The notes beneath the pieces are model-generated. The model was not told where the DNA came from. It searched no databases and was given only the letters and a program-made list of their open reading frames with translations. Below, piece after piece: positions 19,577 to 29,363 of a stretch of DNA of 64,000 bases. The first letter of the stretch is position 1. Each line of letters begins with the position of its first letter. This stretch comes from Staphylotrichum longicolle. Lineage: Eukaryota; Ascomycota; Sordariomycetes; Sordariales; Chaetomiaceae. Location of the stretch: the NCBI GenBank assembly GCA_019096155.1, contig JAHCVI010000001.1, positions 12,549,243 through 12,613,242 of the forward strand, in the 5' to 3' direction. The position numbers were made by a program, and so were the translations under genes.

Positions 19577-21109
19577 CTGAACATGATACGACTGATCATT
19601 GAGGAATGGGACACCATCGAAAGGCCGCCATGGCTTCTTCGTCTTGAGAGCGGGGCGGCATCATGTACCAGACGAGTGGTCGGACAGACTGGCCTGTGGT
19701 TAGTAGAGTTCACGGCAGTGGGAGGAGAATGCGATGCGCACGACACTTGTGGGCTGCTGAGGCAGATTCTTGACGAGCTTTGTTTGCAAGTGGATGCTAC
19801 TAGGCGAGTCGAGACGATGGCTGCTTCAGGAGAGGAAACAGAAGGGAGCTTCATGCTAAAGGCAGCAGAAGGTTCCCCCTCTTATACATCTGGTCCAGGT
19901 CATCGGAGGCATACGACTCAGCGCCCGGCTCTCTACGGCTCAAAGCACACGCTGACCCCCACGAACCCCTCTCTCACGAGGTTTCGTTGCAGCAAACCCC
20001 TCACACGATATGCAGACGATCGACGACAAAGATACGGTTGAACGCGCGGGAGAGTGGTGGATGACCGATGAATGACGATATAAACCCAACTCGGACCACC
20101 TCCTTGTGCGCCCCTGAGCACCATCCAACGGCCCGTTCGCCGGTTGAAGACGGGGAGTGGCGTGGAGAAAGTTGAGTCTGAGCATCGCGGTTAATTGCGG
20201 GTCCGCCGTTGAGACATTGAATTAGCCAATGTAAGCTTGATGCTGAGCTCAGGGCCGGAGTTGCAAAAACCGCTCAGTTCCAGTTTGCTCCGGCTCCCGC
20301 ACAATGCATCCGGGGATCCGACCTCTCCGCCGAGGCCCGAGATCGGAGCGAAAGAAACACCAAACATTAGGTAAATTGGACTTGGCAACCTGGAGGGGTC
20401 TTGATACGACGTTACGCGTCGAGAGTATGAAAGCTAGGTACTATCTCGTGTCGCGAAACCCGCCGAGGCCCTTTGACTCCCGGAGTCCGGGCCTCAGTAG
20501 ATCCAAGCCAACAGCTTTTTTCCTCATGGGAACCTCAGTCCGCCCACGAATCCTTCCTATCGCGTTCCGTGTCTACCACGGCTCATCTTACAGATATTCA
20601 TTGTCTGTGGCTCAGAGGCTCCAAGTTGATAGAAAGCCGGGCTGTAACATCTTCCGGGAATGTCTAGATTTGACTACCTAACCATGAGTAACGGGTGGCT
20701 GAATTAAGAGCCGCGAGAGACGCCTCTTGACAAGCACAAGATCCTCCATTAGTCAAAACTAGCAAACCTTGTTTTCGCTCTCCCTTGGCTGTCTTGAACA
20801 GTCGTACTTGCAAGTTTGTCTTAGTGGTGTGAGAAGGTACATCGTCGAGGAAGCGTGTAGCTCTCTAGTGTGAACAAAATCAACCTGTGCTGGGGTGCTC
20901 TATCAAGATCGTGTATATACTCCCTTGTAGCTTATGACGAAGGGACGGCGACCGGAACCTTCCATCTTGGGAGAAACAAGGCATTGACTCGTGGTGTATT
21001 TGAACATGGTAGGTATATACGCAAATATATGTGTGTATCAGGATGTGAAGAAAGAAGAATGCACATCGCTCATGAACATGCTCCGCTTCTGGAAAAAAAG
21101 AAAAAGATA
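19577..21109. other. THI4 leader/promoter and intergenic DNA
   Basis: Bases up to about 19850 are probably the first, non-coding exon and promoter of THI4. From 20050 to 21109 I see nothing gene-like; the last part is the 3' flank of the CoA-transferase gene. Confidence 0.5.
19881..19886 (-). promoter_or_regulatory. possible TATA box of THI4
   Basis: TATAAG on the minus strand (in TGTATAAGAGG), about 305 bases upstream of the leader intron donor. Plausible for a THI4 transcript with a long first leader exon; weak evidence. Confidence 0.35.
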
Positions 21110-23154
21110 TCATCTCACTCCATGACCTTCAGGTTCTCCGCCACAGCAAATGTGGCATCCGTTTGCTCTCCTCGTCCACCTCGACCCCGGCGCAACCTCG
21201 GTCAGGGTCAGCGTCCCCTTCCGATCAACCTGGAAAACACACTGCAGAACTATCAGCATCAACAGCTCCTTTTCGCAGGAATCAAAACTCACCAGATCCG
21301 TAATGATGGTGCTCACCACCCTCGCGCCGGTCAGCGGGAGGCTGCACGCCTGGACGACCTTGCTCGTGCCGTCCTTGGCGACGTGCTCGGTCGCGACGAC
21401 GATCTTGGTGTTGTCCGGGTTCGAGACGAGGTCCATGGCGCCGCCCATGCCCTTGAACACCTTGCCGGGGATCATGTAGTTGGCCAGGTCGCCGGCGGCG
21501 CTGACCTGCAGGGCGCCCAGGATGGACACGTCGACGTGGCCGCCGCGGATCATGCTGAAGGACTCGGACGAGTCAAAGGTCGCGGCGCCGGGGACGAGCG
21601 TCGTGGTTTCTTTGCCGGCGTTGACGATGTCGCTGTTGGGTGGGTGGTTGTCAGTCAGTTGGAGTAGGGGCGAGAGGACTGGGGGCAAGGACACATACGG
21701 ATCGACGGCGTCAGGAAGGGGGTAGTCGCCCATCCCGAGAATTCCGTTCTCTGATTGGATCCAGACCTGTTGGCCTGGAGGTAAAAAGGAGGGCGCCATC
21801 GTGGGGATGCCTTGGGGGTGGTCAGCTTCTGTTTGTTGATGGGGTTGTCCTTGGAATGATTTTTCGCTCACCGACTCCGAGGTTGACGTAATAGCCATCC
21901 TTCAGCTCCTTTGCCGCCCGTCGTGCAATGCGGTCCCTCCGAATTTGAGCGTCCCCCTTTGTCTTGGCCCCCTTGTCCTCCCCAGTCGACCTGGTCTTGA
22001 GGACCTCAACGATCGAAGGTTCTGTTGCTGGCACGATGCGGTCGACGAAGATGCCCGGGAGGTCGACATCGTTGGGGTCGATCTCGCCCACCTCGACAAT
22101 GTTTTCGGCTTCGACAATGGCCAGCTTGGCTGCTTTGGCCATCAAGGGCGCAAACGACTTGGTTGTGTATCTGAAATCTGCGGGTCAGGGGCTGATCTGG
22201 GGCAGTCAAGCACAGGACTGCTCACCGGAACACGCAGTTGCCCGCCTTGTCCACCTTCCAAGCACGCAGAATGGCCACATCTCCGTGCAGCGCCGTCTCC
22301 ATGAGATACGGTCGGCCGTTGAATATCCTCGTCTCTCGCGGCTTGCCGTATTCGACGACATTGCCTTCAGCATCAAACCGCGCCGGGATTGCACCCTCTT
22401 GCACGAGTGTATCTGCGGCGAGTTAGACCGGAGTCGGACAATGTTGGCAAGAGGACCATTGTAACCACTTACGGCCACCTGTCGGGGTGAAAAACGCGGG
22501 AATGCCGCTCCCAGCCGCCCGTATCCTCTCTGCCAGGGTGCCCTGGGGGCACAGTTCGACGGCGATTTCCCCCGTGAGGTACTGCTTCTCCAGCTTCTTG
22601 TTGGAGCCCAGAAACGACATGATCATGCGGTCGACTTGGCCGGCCTCGGTCAGGAGAGCAAGCCCGCCACGCCCCTCGGCGCCCGCATTGTTGGACACGG
22701 CGGTGAGCGAGTGGAGGGATTCGGGTCCGCGTTTTCGGAGTGCCGCGATCAGTGTTGCTTTTCTGTTGTGTCAGCCGCTTGACTCGGCCTACTCTTTGAT
22801 TGAGGCCAACAGCTGAAACAGCCCAAACTGGAACTTACAGGCCACACCACACAGACCGAAGCCCGAGCTCAAGAGCACTGAGCCGCTCTGGACGTCGGCA
22901 ACCGCTTCGTCGGCGCTCTCCCACACCTTTGACCCGCCCCGTTCGACCGCGGGGACTGCCGCCGACCTCCAATTCCTCGAATGCGAAAAGCTCCGTATGC
23001 CGTTGACGTTTAATAACCTGATTCCCGCTGTTGCCCTCATCGTCCTCGTCGACCTCGCTGCTGCAGCCCCACCAGCGGCAAGCAACTGCCGGGAACATGC
23101 CTGCCGCGCCATCACAGGCGCCGTCTGCCTCACTGTCCGCGCGACGCCAGCCAT
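21110..23154 (-). CDS. succinyl-CoA:3-ketoacid CoA-transferase, mitochondrial
   Basis: Seven exons: 22839-23154, 22473-22757, 22226-22412, 21872-22170, 21699-21810, 21293-21632, 21110-21241 (556 aa as read). Introns are 51-81 nt and all join in phase. It transfers CoA from succinyl-CoA to acetoacetate in ketone-body or acetate metabolism. The N-terminus is rich in Arg, Ala and Ser with no acids, a mitochondrial presequence. The alpha part has VLLSSGFGLCGVA and STLIAALRKRG; the beta part has GIPTMAPSFLPPG and SENGILGMG, where Glu383 is the catalytic Glu that forms the CoA thioester. The two halves are fused, as in the eukaryotic enzyme. Oddity: after LTLTEVAPG the frame is lost, and the normal tail QTDATFAVAENLKVME, with its own stop at 21115-21117, lies in another frame. 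Confidence 0.9.
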
Positions 23155-23722
23155 TCTGTCGCTTTAACCAAAAGAATCTATAAAAAAATACCTCCAACTC
23201 GAATCGTCCAAAGGACCACAAAGCAGTCGCTCTTTTGACTCTCGGCGATCCGCGACCGCGTCGCCACCAGGGGTCCAGCCACGGTTCTTGTTCTGCCACC
23301 GTCGATCGGCGCCAAGACGACGTCACAGAGGGGCCGATTCGCCGGCGCCAGATTTGGAGCCGGGACAGCTTTCCCCGAAACCCACCTCGTTGAGGTCGGC
23401 TCTCCAAACTTGGGGTTCAGCGGCCCGCGCGGCGCCACATGCAAGATTACAGTATGTACCTGGTATGCGGCGCGGGGGCGTTTGTTTTTGGTACGACTTG
23501 AAAAGAAGGGCAAGTAACGACGTCGGATATCAAACCAAAAAAGAATGCATTTTAAAACACTCGCCAAATCTCTAACAGCTAAACAGTATATACCATGACT
23601 CTAGATCTATCTACAACTCCATCTATATACCCAATACTTGGTAAAGTTACCCAAGCAAAGACTCGCCAGCTCGTCAAACAATCACGCCAAAATCTCGCCA
23701 CACTCATCCCCAAAAAAAGTCC
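23155..23722. other. intergenic
   Basis: Upstream region of the CoA-transferase gene and 3' flank of the next secreted-protein gene. No other gene seen. Confidence 0.5.
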
Positions 23723-24815
23723 TTAGCAGCCCGACGCCGAGCACCCAAGCGTAACAGCCGCGCCCAGACTCCCGGACGCGACGCCCAGGGAGGTGCCGAT
23801 GGCGTTGCAGATGGCGCACGCGAGCGCCGACGTCTCGCACGAGATCTCGTAGTTCATCCAGCCCAGGACGTTGGGGTTGCGGCCGGACCCCGCGGGCGGG
23901 ATGTTGTCCATGGTGGCGTCGATGGCGCGCGGGAGCCGCACGTAGTGGTCGATCTTGGTCTCGTACTGCTGGCACTGGCCCTCCTTGCCGGGCCGCGTGT
24001 CGGGCCGCTTGCAGACGTCCCACTTGGCCTCGCGCCGGGACGAGAACTGCGCCGTGGCGGCCATGAGGTCGTACGCGCCGGCCATCTTGCCCAGCGCGTT
24101 GGTCTTGGAGTCGGCCGCGTGGCACTTCCACTTGATGCTGCACTTGGACCCGATGCCGATGGGCGTCTGGTCGCAGTCGCTGCTGCCGTCCTTGAACGTC
24201 TTCCGGACCGTCGCCATGATCTGGTTGGCTGTCGTCTCGTACAGCTCGACCGAGTCGGCGTTGGTAGAGGCCGTGATGCGCGTCTCGTCCTTGCCGCCGC
24301 CGCTGCCGCCACCACCGCTACCGCTGCCGCCGCCGCTGCCGGGCTTGACGGTCAAGACATTGGGCGAGCCGCGATGGTTGCACACGTACGCGCTCGAGCA
24401 CCACTTGCCGTCAGCCAGCTGGTAGACCTTGTCCTTGTGGTACGAGTAGCACTTGAGCGGCTTGTTCTGCTCCATGCTGTGGTAGGCGTCGCCGGCCGCG
24501 TTGGGGTCCTTGATCTTGTCGTTGAGCCAGATGCTCCACTTGTCGCCGTTGGGCATGGTGGCGAAGGCGCCCTGAGGGCCCCAGGGGTAGGCACCGTTCC
24601 AGGGGACGTTGACCATCATGGCCGGCCTGTTCGTCTGCCCGTCCACGTCGCCGGGTAGTAGATCATCTCGCGACGTCGACCGCCGTTGACTCCCAGACCG
24701 ATGCCGCAGTCAGCCAAGACGAGGTTCTCGCTGGGCGTTCTCTGGCCAAGAACGGATTGAGGGCCGAAACGAGGACGCCTGCCGCGAAGGCAGACCATGA
24801 TGTGGCGGTGCGCAT
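23723..24815 (-). CDS. secreted cysteine-containing protein, frameshifted
   Basis: The reading starts at 24815 with a signal peptide (MRTATSWSAFAAGVLVSA). It changes frame near 24757-24764 to give RTPSENLVLADCGIGLGVNGG and REMIYYP, then changes again near 24651-24655 (a CCCGG run) to GDVDGQTNRPAMMVNVPW. From there it is open to the stop at 23723-23725. The body has an N-terminal domain with about four Cys (KCYSYHKDKVYQLADGKWCSS), a Gly/Ser linker of about 17 residues, and a C-terminal Cys-rich domain (CSIKWKCHA, CKRP, SCETSALACAICN). I do not recognise a named family, but the ENLVLADCGIGLG block and linker look like a conserved fungal secreted protein. The frame changes fit single missing bases rather than introns; whether the gene is broken or the sequence has errors is open. 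Confidence 0.6.
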
Positions 24816-25877
24816 GTTGAAGGTTAAGAGAGCAAGGAACTCTGTGTGTTGATGCTTCCGAGGGGGACGTTCCGTTGCCTGTGACGTGTGGAGGGAGTTG
24901 AAGTAATCACTTGGCTGCTGGGTGCGAAGGGTTGGATGGTGATGATGAGAAATGAAATAGTGAGTCGTCGACATGGCGAACGCCAGGCACTTTATATTCA
25001 CCTCAAGGTCAATGGCTACCGTTCAGCCTCCCTTTTCCCTGGTGAGGCCTCTCCATGATTCCGGGTCTCACCTCGCACGATGGTGCATCAAGTTCGTACT
25101 TCGACCACTCGTTGAGTCGTTTCTAGCTTGCTGTAACCACTTACCTGGAGAGGAAGTTGGCGATGCCATCGTTACCCGAGATGACACTAACATGCGAGTC
25201 TTGCAGGTTCTTGGTGGGTCAACAAACTTCTTACTCGGATTAAGGCTGCAGCTGGTCTGGACGCTGGGACGCTGCGCTGCAGCACAGCCCGCAACTGGCG
25301 AGCCTGAGGCCAATAACTGTAGCTGAATATCGAACGATGTCACGATGTCCCTCAGTGTGGAGCTACGGGCTCGCCGACTCAATGGAGTCAGTGCAGCTGC
25401 CAAAAGGGAAGCCTGAAAGCTGAGTGGTCGACGAGCCCCAGCATGCCGAGGGTCGAGCTTCCTAAGCTCGAGCGAAGGAGCCAAGGTACCTTAGCTTCTG
25501 CCGCAGCACGCTTACGCCAAGCCTGCCTGACGATACATCGCGAGGCCGCTCGAGTTTGAGCCTGAAAAAGTTCCCGGGCCGATTCTGCCCAGTTGAAGCA
25601 CGACGCTTTGCGGCGATGGACCGATATCGCATGTGTGACATGTCGACCAAATTCATTGTGTTCGCTGTTGAGTTTCTTTTGGCTCCCTCTGAGGAGCACA
25701 TCGACGATGGATTTCTCGTAGTGTTCGGTTACAAGTCAGAGTATTTACCTGACACGGACCGGCAGACCCCTGTCACGGCACGAGGGATGCTCCCACGCAG
25801 AATGGCGGCGGCCCAGGGAGCAGTGAATTCCACTTTGCTCCCTTCTCACGTCTATCAAGAACTGCTAGGTTTGGAGG
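24816..25877. other. intergenic
   Basis: Promoter side of the secreted-protein gene and an unassigned stretch. An open frame on the + strand at 25556-25978 has no recognisable content. No gene supported. Confidence 0.45.
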
Positions 25878-26501
25878 TCAGGGCCTCCTGGTTGCTGATT
25901 GCCTTGAGCCTCCCGGCGAACAAAAATCCTCTTCGTCTGCTCCGTCTCTGCGCGCCTCCTTGCCTCTACTCTCTGTAGTCTTCACGGGAAAGGTAATTGA
26001 ACTCGTGGTGGCAACCGTATCGGAGAGCAGAAACTCGGTTAGCTCCCTTTTTTGATCGTCAAGAAGACGACAAATGCGGTAGATGACCCGAGACCTATCT
26101 GCATGGATGTATACCGCGTCGGGTTGGGCAGCAAACAGGTCAGTGTATGGCACTCTACCAGCAACAAACCGATATCTGAGATTACTTCTCACCTCTGCAT
26201 CTTCCACAGACTCTGGATCGCGTCTGTCACAGAGGACGACTCCGCCGAGGACTCGGGCCTCGGCCCAGTACCCAACACTATCGGCCACGCCGTTCGGATA
26301 TTGGCCGTAGTCGCGATACCATGGGTGGCAAAAGAGAGTGGCGGGAAATTCCCATCTAGGGTCTACATTTGGGTACTTTTAAAGGCATGAGCAAAGTAGT
26401 AATTAGCGTCAAAACTAGAACATAGGTGCGGTCGGTCTCCTGCTCACCTTCACCACGGCCGGCGGGTTCCTCGCCGCCGTGTAAGTTGAAAGACCACCCC
26501 T
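25878..26501 (-). pseudogene. fragment of a conserved fungal protein
   Basis: Two exon-like blocks on the minus strand. The first, 26448-26501, is preceded in frame by a TGA at 26504-26502. The second, 25878-26375, follows a 72-nt intron (GTGAGC donor, CTAAT branch, AAAAG acceptor). The translation across the join reads YTAARNPPAVVK then YPNVDPRWEFPATLFC, followed by YGQYPNGVADSVGYWAEARVLGG, GVVLCDRRDP and YIHADRSRVIYRICRLLDDQ. To me this is a familiar block of large uncharacterised fungal proteins, although I recall no named domain. I find no start codon, no N-terminal exon and a premature-looking end after EFLLSD, so I call it a remnant; a missed 5' exon is the alternative. Confidence 0.5.
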
Positions 26502-26578
26502 TCACGTGTCCTTGAAACAAAAAAAGACTACCTAACTGCGTTTTCCTAGTGGTACGAGGATTTTGTCCGGCGCTGCCC

Positions 26579-27181
26579 ATGTCCGGTCTGACGTACTCAT
26601 GGGCTCATCGAGAAGAGATAGACTCGTCCAAGTTCTGGCGCGGCTGGTTCAGCCGCGCCGTCACGGGCGGCTTCGGCTCCTGGATGACGTCGGCCTCGGG
26701 CGTCTCCTCCATCGTCCAGTGGTCCGAACGCTTCGCCCGCGCCTACGTCCCCTCCTTCCTCTCGCAGCGCATCGTCGCGACCGGGCTGAGCTACGGCGGC
26801 CGGGCCCTCGCCTCGGCGCTCTGCTCCACCGCCGCCGGGATCGCAGTCAACTGGACGGAGCAGCTCATCTACGACCGCAAGGACGTCAACTGGTACGACA
26901 GACTCGGCGTCGCGTTCCGGGACGGGTTCTTCTCGGGGCTGTTGATGGCGGGCGTGACAGACTATTGGGCCGCGGTCAAGGCGCAACCCAGGACAGGGGG
27001 CATGTTGGAAGAGGTCATGGAGAACCCTGGATTTTTGCTCGGGAGGGCGCGCGCCGTGAATGCGACGGGCGCAAGCGCCGGGTCCGGGATGGCAGACTTT
27101 GGTAAGCTGAGCGCTGCGGTGCAGAACACGCAGCCAAGTCAACTGATGCACATTCGGCGTGGTAATCCCTTTAAGGGGTAG
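26579..27181 (+). CDS. orphan protein, Gly/Ala-rich
   Basis: Single open frame, 200 aa from the ATG at 26579; the frame is open slightly further upstream, so a 5' exon is possible. It is rich in Ala, Gly, Ser and Trp, with amphipathic or weakly hydrophobic stretches (AVTGGFGSWMTSASG, GRALASALCSTAAGIAV, GFFSGLLMAGVTDYW). The C-terminus is polar and ends RRGNPFKG. I see no signal peptide and no known catalytic motif. Its strong coding character (long open frame, GC-rich third positions) contrasts with the broken gene just upstream on the other strand. The alternating Gly/Ala segments would fit membrane insertion or a C-terminal domain cut loose from a larger protein, but this is speculation. 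Confidence 0.55.
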   Translation: MSGLTYSWAHREEIDSSKFWRGWFSRAVTGGFGSWMTSASGVSSIVQWSERFARAYVPSFLSQRIVATGLSYGGRALASALCSTAAGIAVNWTEQLIYDRKDVNWYDRLGVAFRDGFFSGLLMAGVTDYWAAVKAQPRTGGMLEEVMENPGFLLGRARAVNATGASAGSGMADFGKLSAAVQNTQPSQLMHIRRGNPFKG

Positions 27182-27539
27182 CCAGGTAAGCAGGCTAGAT
27201 GGTGGTTTCGCCGGAGGATCCTCTCTCCTGGGACTTCATCTGAGCCCCATACTCGCGTACTCGCGGTCAGCATCATGAAATGGATTAGCCAACCCTTCAT
27301 TTCGAAAAGAATAGGGCAGTGAGAAGGAAAAAGGTCCCAAATAGCAGCGCCGTTCATGCAAAGCAAGGAGATCGTCGAAAGGGTGCATGGCTCTCAGAGA
27401 ATTGCTCGACGGCTCTGGACAACAAGAACAAAACTTCTTTGGGAAGCCAGTTGATTCTTGCCAATCGGGACCCCACAAGAAAAAAGTGGTGTCGCGACTC
27501 GTCGAGACAAAAGAGAAAGTCCGCGAGATGGACAAAAGT
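27182..27539. other. intergenic
   Basis: Between the orphan ORF and the tRNA-Ser gene. Nothing recognised. Confidence 0.5.
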
Positions 27540-27621
27540 CGACACGAGCCGGATTTGAACCGACGCCTCCGAAGAGATAAGATTTCGAGTCTTACGCTAT
27601 AGACCACTCAGCCATCGTGCC
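27540..27621 (-). tRNA. tRNA-Ser (CGA)
   Basis: Class II tRNA with a 7-bp acceptor stem (GGCACGA with TCGTGTC), D arm GCTGAGTGGTC, anticodon stem TAAGA/TCTTA, loop CTCGAAA with anticodon CGA, a long variable arm, and T arm GTCGG-TTCAAAT-CCGGC. It reads TCG (Ser). Intron-less. Confidence 0.95.
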
Positions 27622-27706
27622 TTGATGAGAAGCGGAGGTTTGTGTGGAGATGATGAGGAGCGGTTCCTTGGGCAGTGGAGTCGCAAAAATCGGCAAAAGG
27701 GAAAGC

Positions 27707-27780
27707 TGATCCGATCCAGGTTTGAACTGGAGACCTTCAGTGTGTTAGACTGACGTGATAACCAACTACACCATCGGACC
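27707..27780 (-). tRNA. tRNA-Val (AAC)
   Basis: Acceptor stem GGTCCGA with TCGGATC (one G.T pair), D arm with GTAGTTGGTTATCAC, anticodon stem TCAGT/ACTGA, loop CTAACAC with anticodon AAC, T arm with GTTCAAA, discriminator A. It is intron-less and lies 85 bases from the tRNA-Ser gene on the same strand. Confidence 0.96.
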
Positions 27781-28538
27781 CTCTTGGAGAGGAGAACAGC
27801 AAAGAGTGCTGCCAAGTAAGGGGTGTTTGCAATCAGAGTCGAGCTGGCAGAGCAAAGGACAGGCAACGCCTTGCCAACTGACTCCCTGCGTGATCTCTCA
27901 TGCTATCCATGCCGGCTTGTGTCAGATGAGAAATGTCCCCCCCAACCATCTTTGCCAAGGCTTCCGTGGAAACAAAGACTGCGCCTCGGCAGTGTCAGTC
28001 ATGAAAAGAAACATGGAACCAGTTTTGTTTGTCTATGTGCTTTTCATTGTTGACCGCCAGTGAGCACTCAATGCCCAGATAGCATTTGTTTCTCTCTGCT
28101 GTTGGCGCATAGACAATTTGCCGTTGCCAACGGCAGTTAAGGCACCTCATGCTTCGTGCTGAAAGATGCCTAACGTAAGGTATGCGAGTCGCCTCTTTGA
28201 GAGAAATAACTACTGAAAATGTTGGAGGTTGCCAAAGAAAAGCAGGCATCAAGTTTCATCCAACAACATGCAATCCGCCCTGATATCATTTCGGCACCCC
28301 GAGATATCCAACAGAGCAGCCTTTGTGGCCCAATCACTGACAAAACGCTCTTTTGTGTGGGAAAATGACGTTTGCGGCCTGCTCGGTGGCAGGACCTTGA
28401 TAGCGTCCTTTCCTGGTTGGTCGAGACCACCTGTATGAGCAGCCAACAACATCCTGTGGCGCGTGTATCCTGCGACCCTCGCTTGAAGTCAACAGGCAGG
28501 GCTGGCTGCAACTGGCATACAAGAAAAGACGGGATGTG
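27781..28538. other. intergenic
   Basis: Between the tRNA-Val gene and the promoter of the small Cys-rich ORF. Nothing recognised. Confidence 0.5.
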
Positions 28539-28546
28539 TATAAAAG
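28539..28546 (+). promoter_or_regulatory. TATA box of small Cys-rich ORF
   Basis: TATAAAAG, a perfect match to the TATA consensus, 130 bases upstream of the ATG at 28676. It supports a real transcription unit here. Confidence 0.55.
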
Positions 28547-28675
28547 GCGCTCGCGAGGCCTTTGCTCTGTCCAAATATACTCCAAGCAAGTCTTTGCCAT
28601 TGGATCAGACAGTCGTGACCAAGTTCAGCCCGAGCTTCCGCACCAACAATTTATCATTCTCCACCACTTGTAACC

Positions 28676-28849
28676 ATGTGCCAGCGTTTCGTCTACCAGG
28701 AAGTTCACGTCAACTGTACAGCATCTCCGAAACATGTTGTGACGAGGTACGCCCCGCAGCCGGCCTGCGGCAAAAGCGACTGCACAGGGTACAAGGACGT
28801 CCATTTTGCCCAGTCCACAAAGAAGAACACTATCTGTCCCAAGTGTTAG
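28676..28849 (+). CDS. small Cys-rich protein, 57 aa
   Basis: Open frame from the ATG in CCATGTGC at 28676 to TAG at 28847-28849. The product begins MCQRFVYQEVHVNC and holds six Cys: 2, 14, 31, 36, 54 and 57. The last four form CGKSDC and a terminal CPKC, a pattern that could bind one zinc ion. Small fungal proteins starting MCxxxxYxxxxxxC with paired Cys are common and uncharacterised. A TATA box sits 130 bases upstream and the leader is pyrimidine/A-rich. The frame is short, so chance is not excluded. Function unknown; there is no signal peptide, so it is presumably intracellular. Confidence 0.55.
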   Translation: MCQRFVYQEVHVNCTASPKHVVTRYAPQPACGKSDCTGYKDVHFAQSTKKNTICPKC

Positions 28850-29363
28850 CCGGCCACACTAAGAAGCTGGAAGAATCGCAGCTGGACCCCCCTGGTGAGT
28901 GAGCCACGAAATGAACACTGCCCACACAGAGTCAGAGATGTTGACGCTAACTGATGCAAGAAACCAAGCCTCGGGTTTCAAGAGTTTGACGTCCATGGGA
29001 TTAATTTTGTGCAACAGTTGCGATGGCAGGGTTGAAGGGTTGAGAAGCAGCATGAACATGAAGTGGATTGGAATTTGAGGAGTGAACTTGAAGGCGGGTC
29101 TTGCTGGCATGCCCGGTTGATGTAAACCAAACAATAGCGAGATAGGTCTGTTTCAACAACGGAGCTTTTCGAGAACAGGTTGTCATAGATATGTTCGTAG
29201 GTTTAAGTCTCGTCTAGTCCAAGTTCCATTCGAGAAACCGCTCTCAACCATTGCCACTAGTCTTTGAGTCAGGCGTCGGTTTGGAGAGCATGCCATTTTA
29301 GCACACTGGGCTTACACAGCTTCTGTTTGTTGTACGTCCAAACCAACGTCTAATTCTGTACCG
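28850..29363. other. intergenic
   Basis: Lies between the 3' ends of the small Cys-rich ORF and the kinase gene. Nothing recognised. Confidence 0.5.

Noticed and set aside
26430..26580. Possible 5' exon on the + strand (AVGLLLTFTTAGGFLAA) spliced by GTAAGT...TTCCTAG to the orphan ORF
   Set aside because: The phase does not match the orphan frame, and the minus strand reading of the same bases fits the fungal-domain remnant better.
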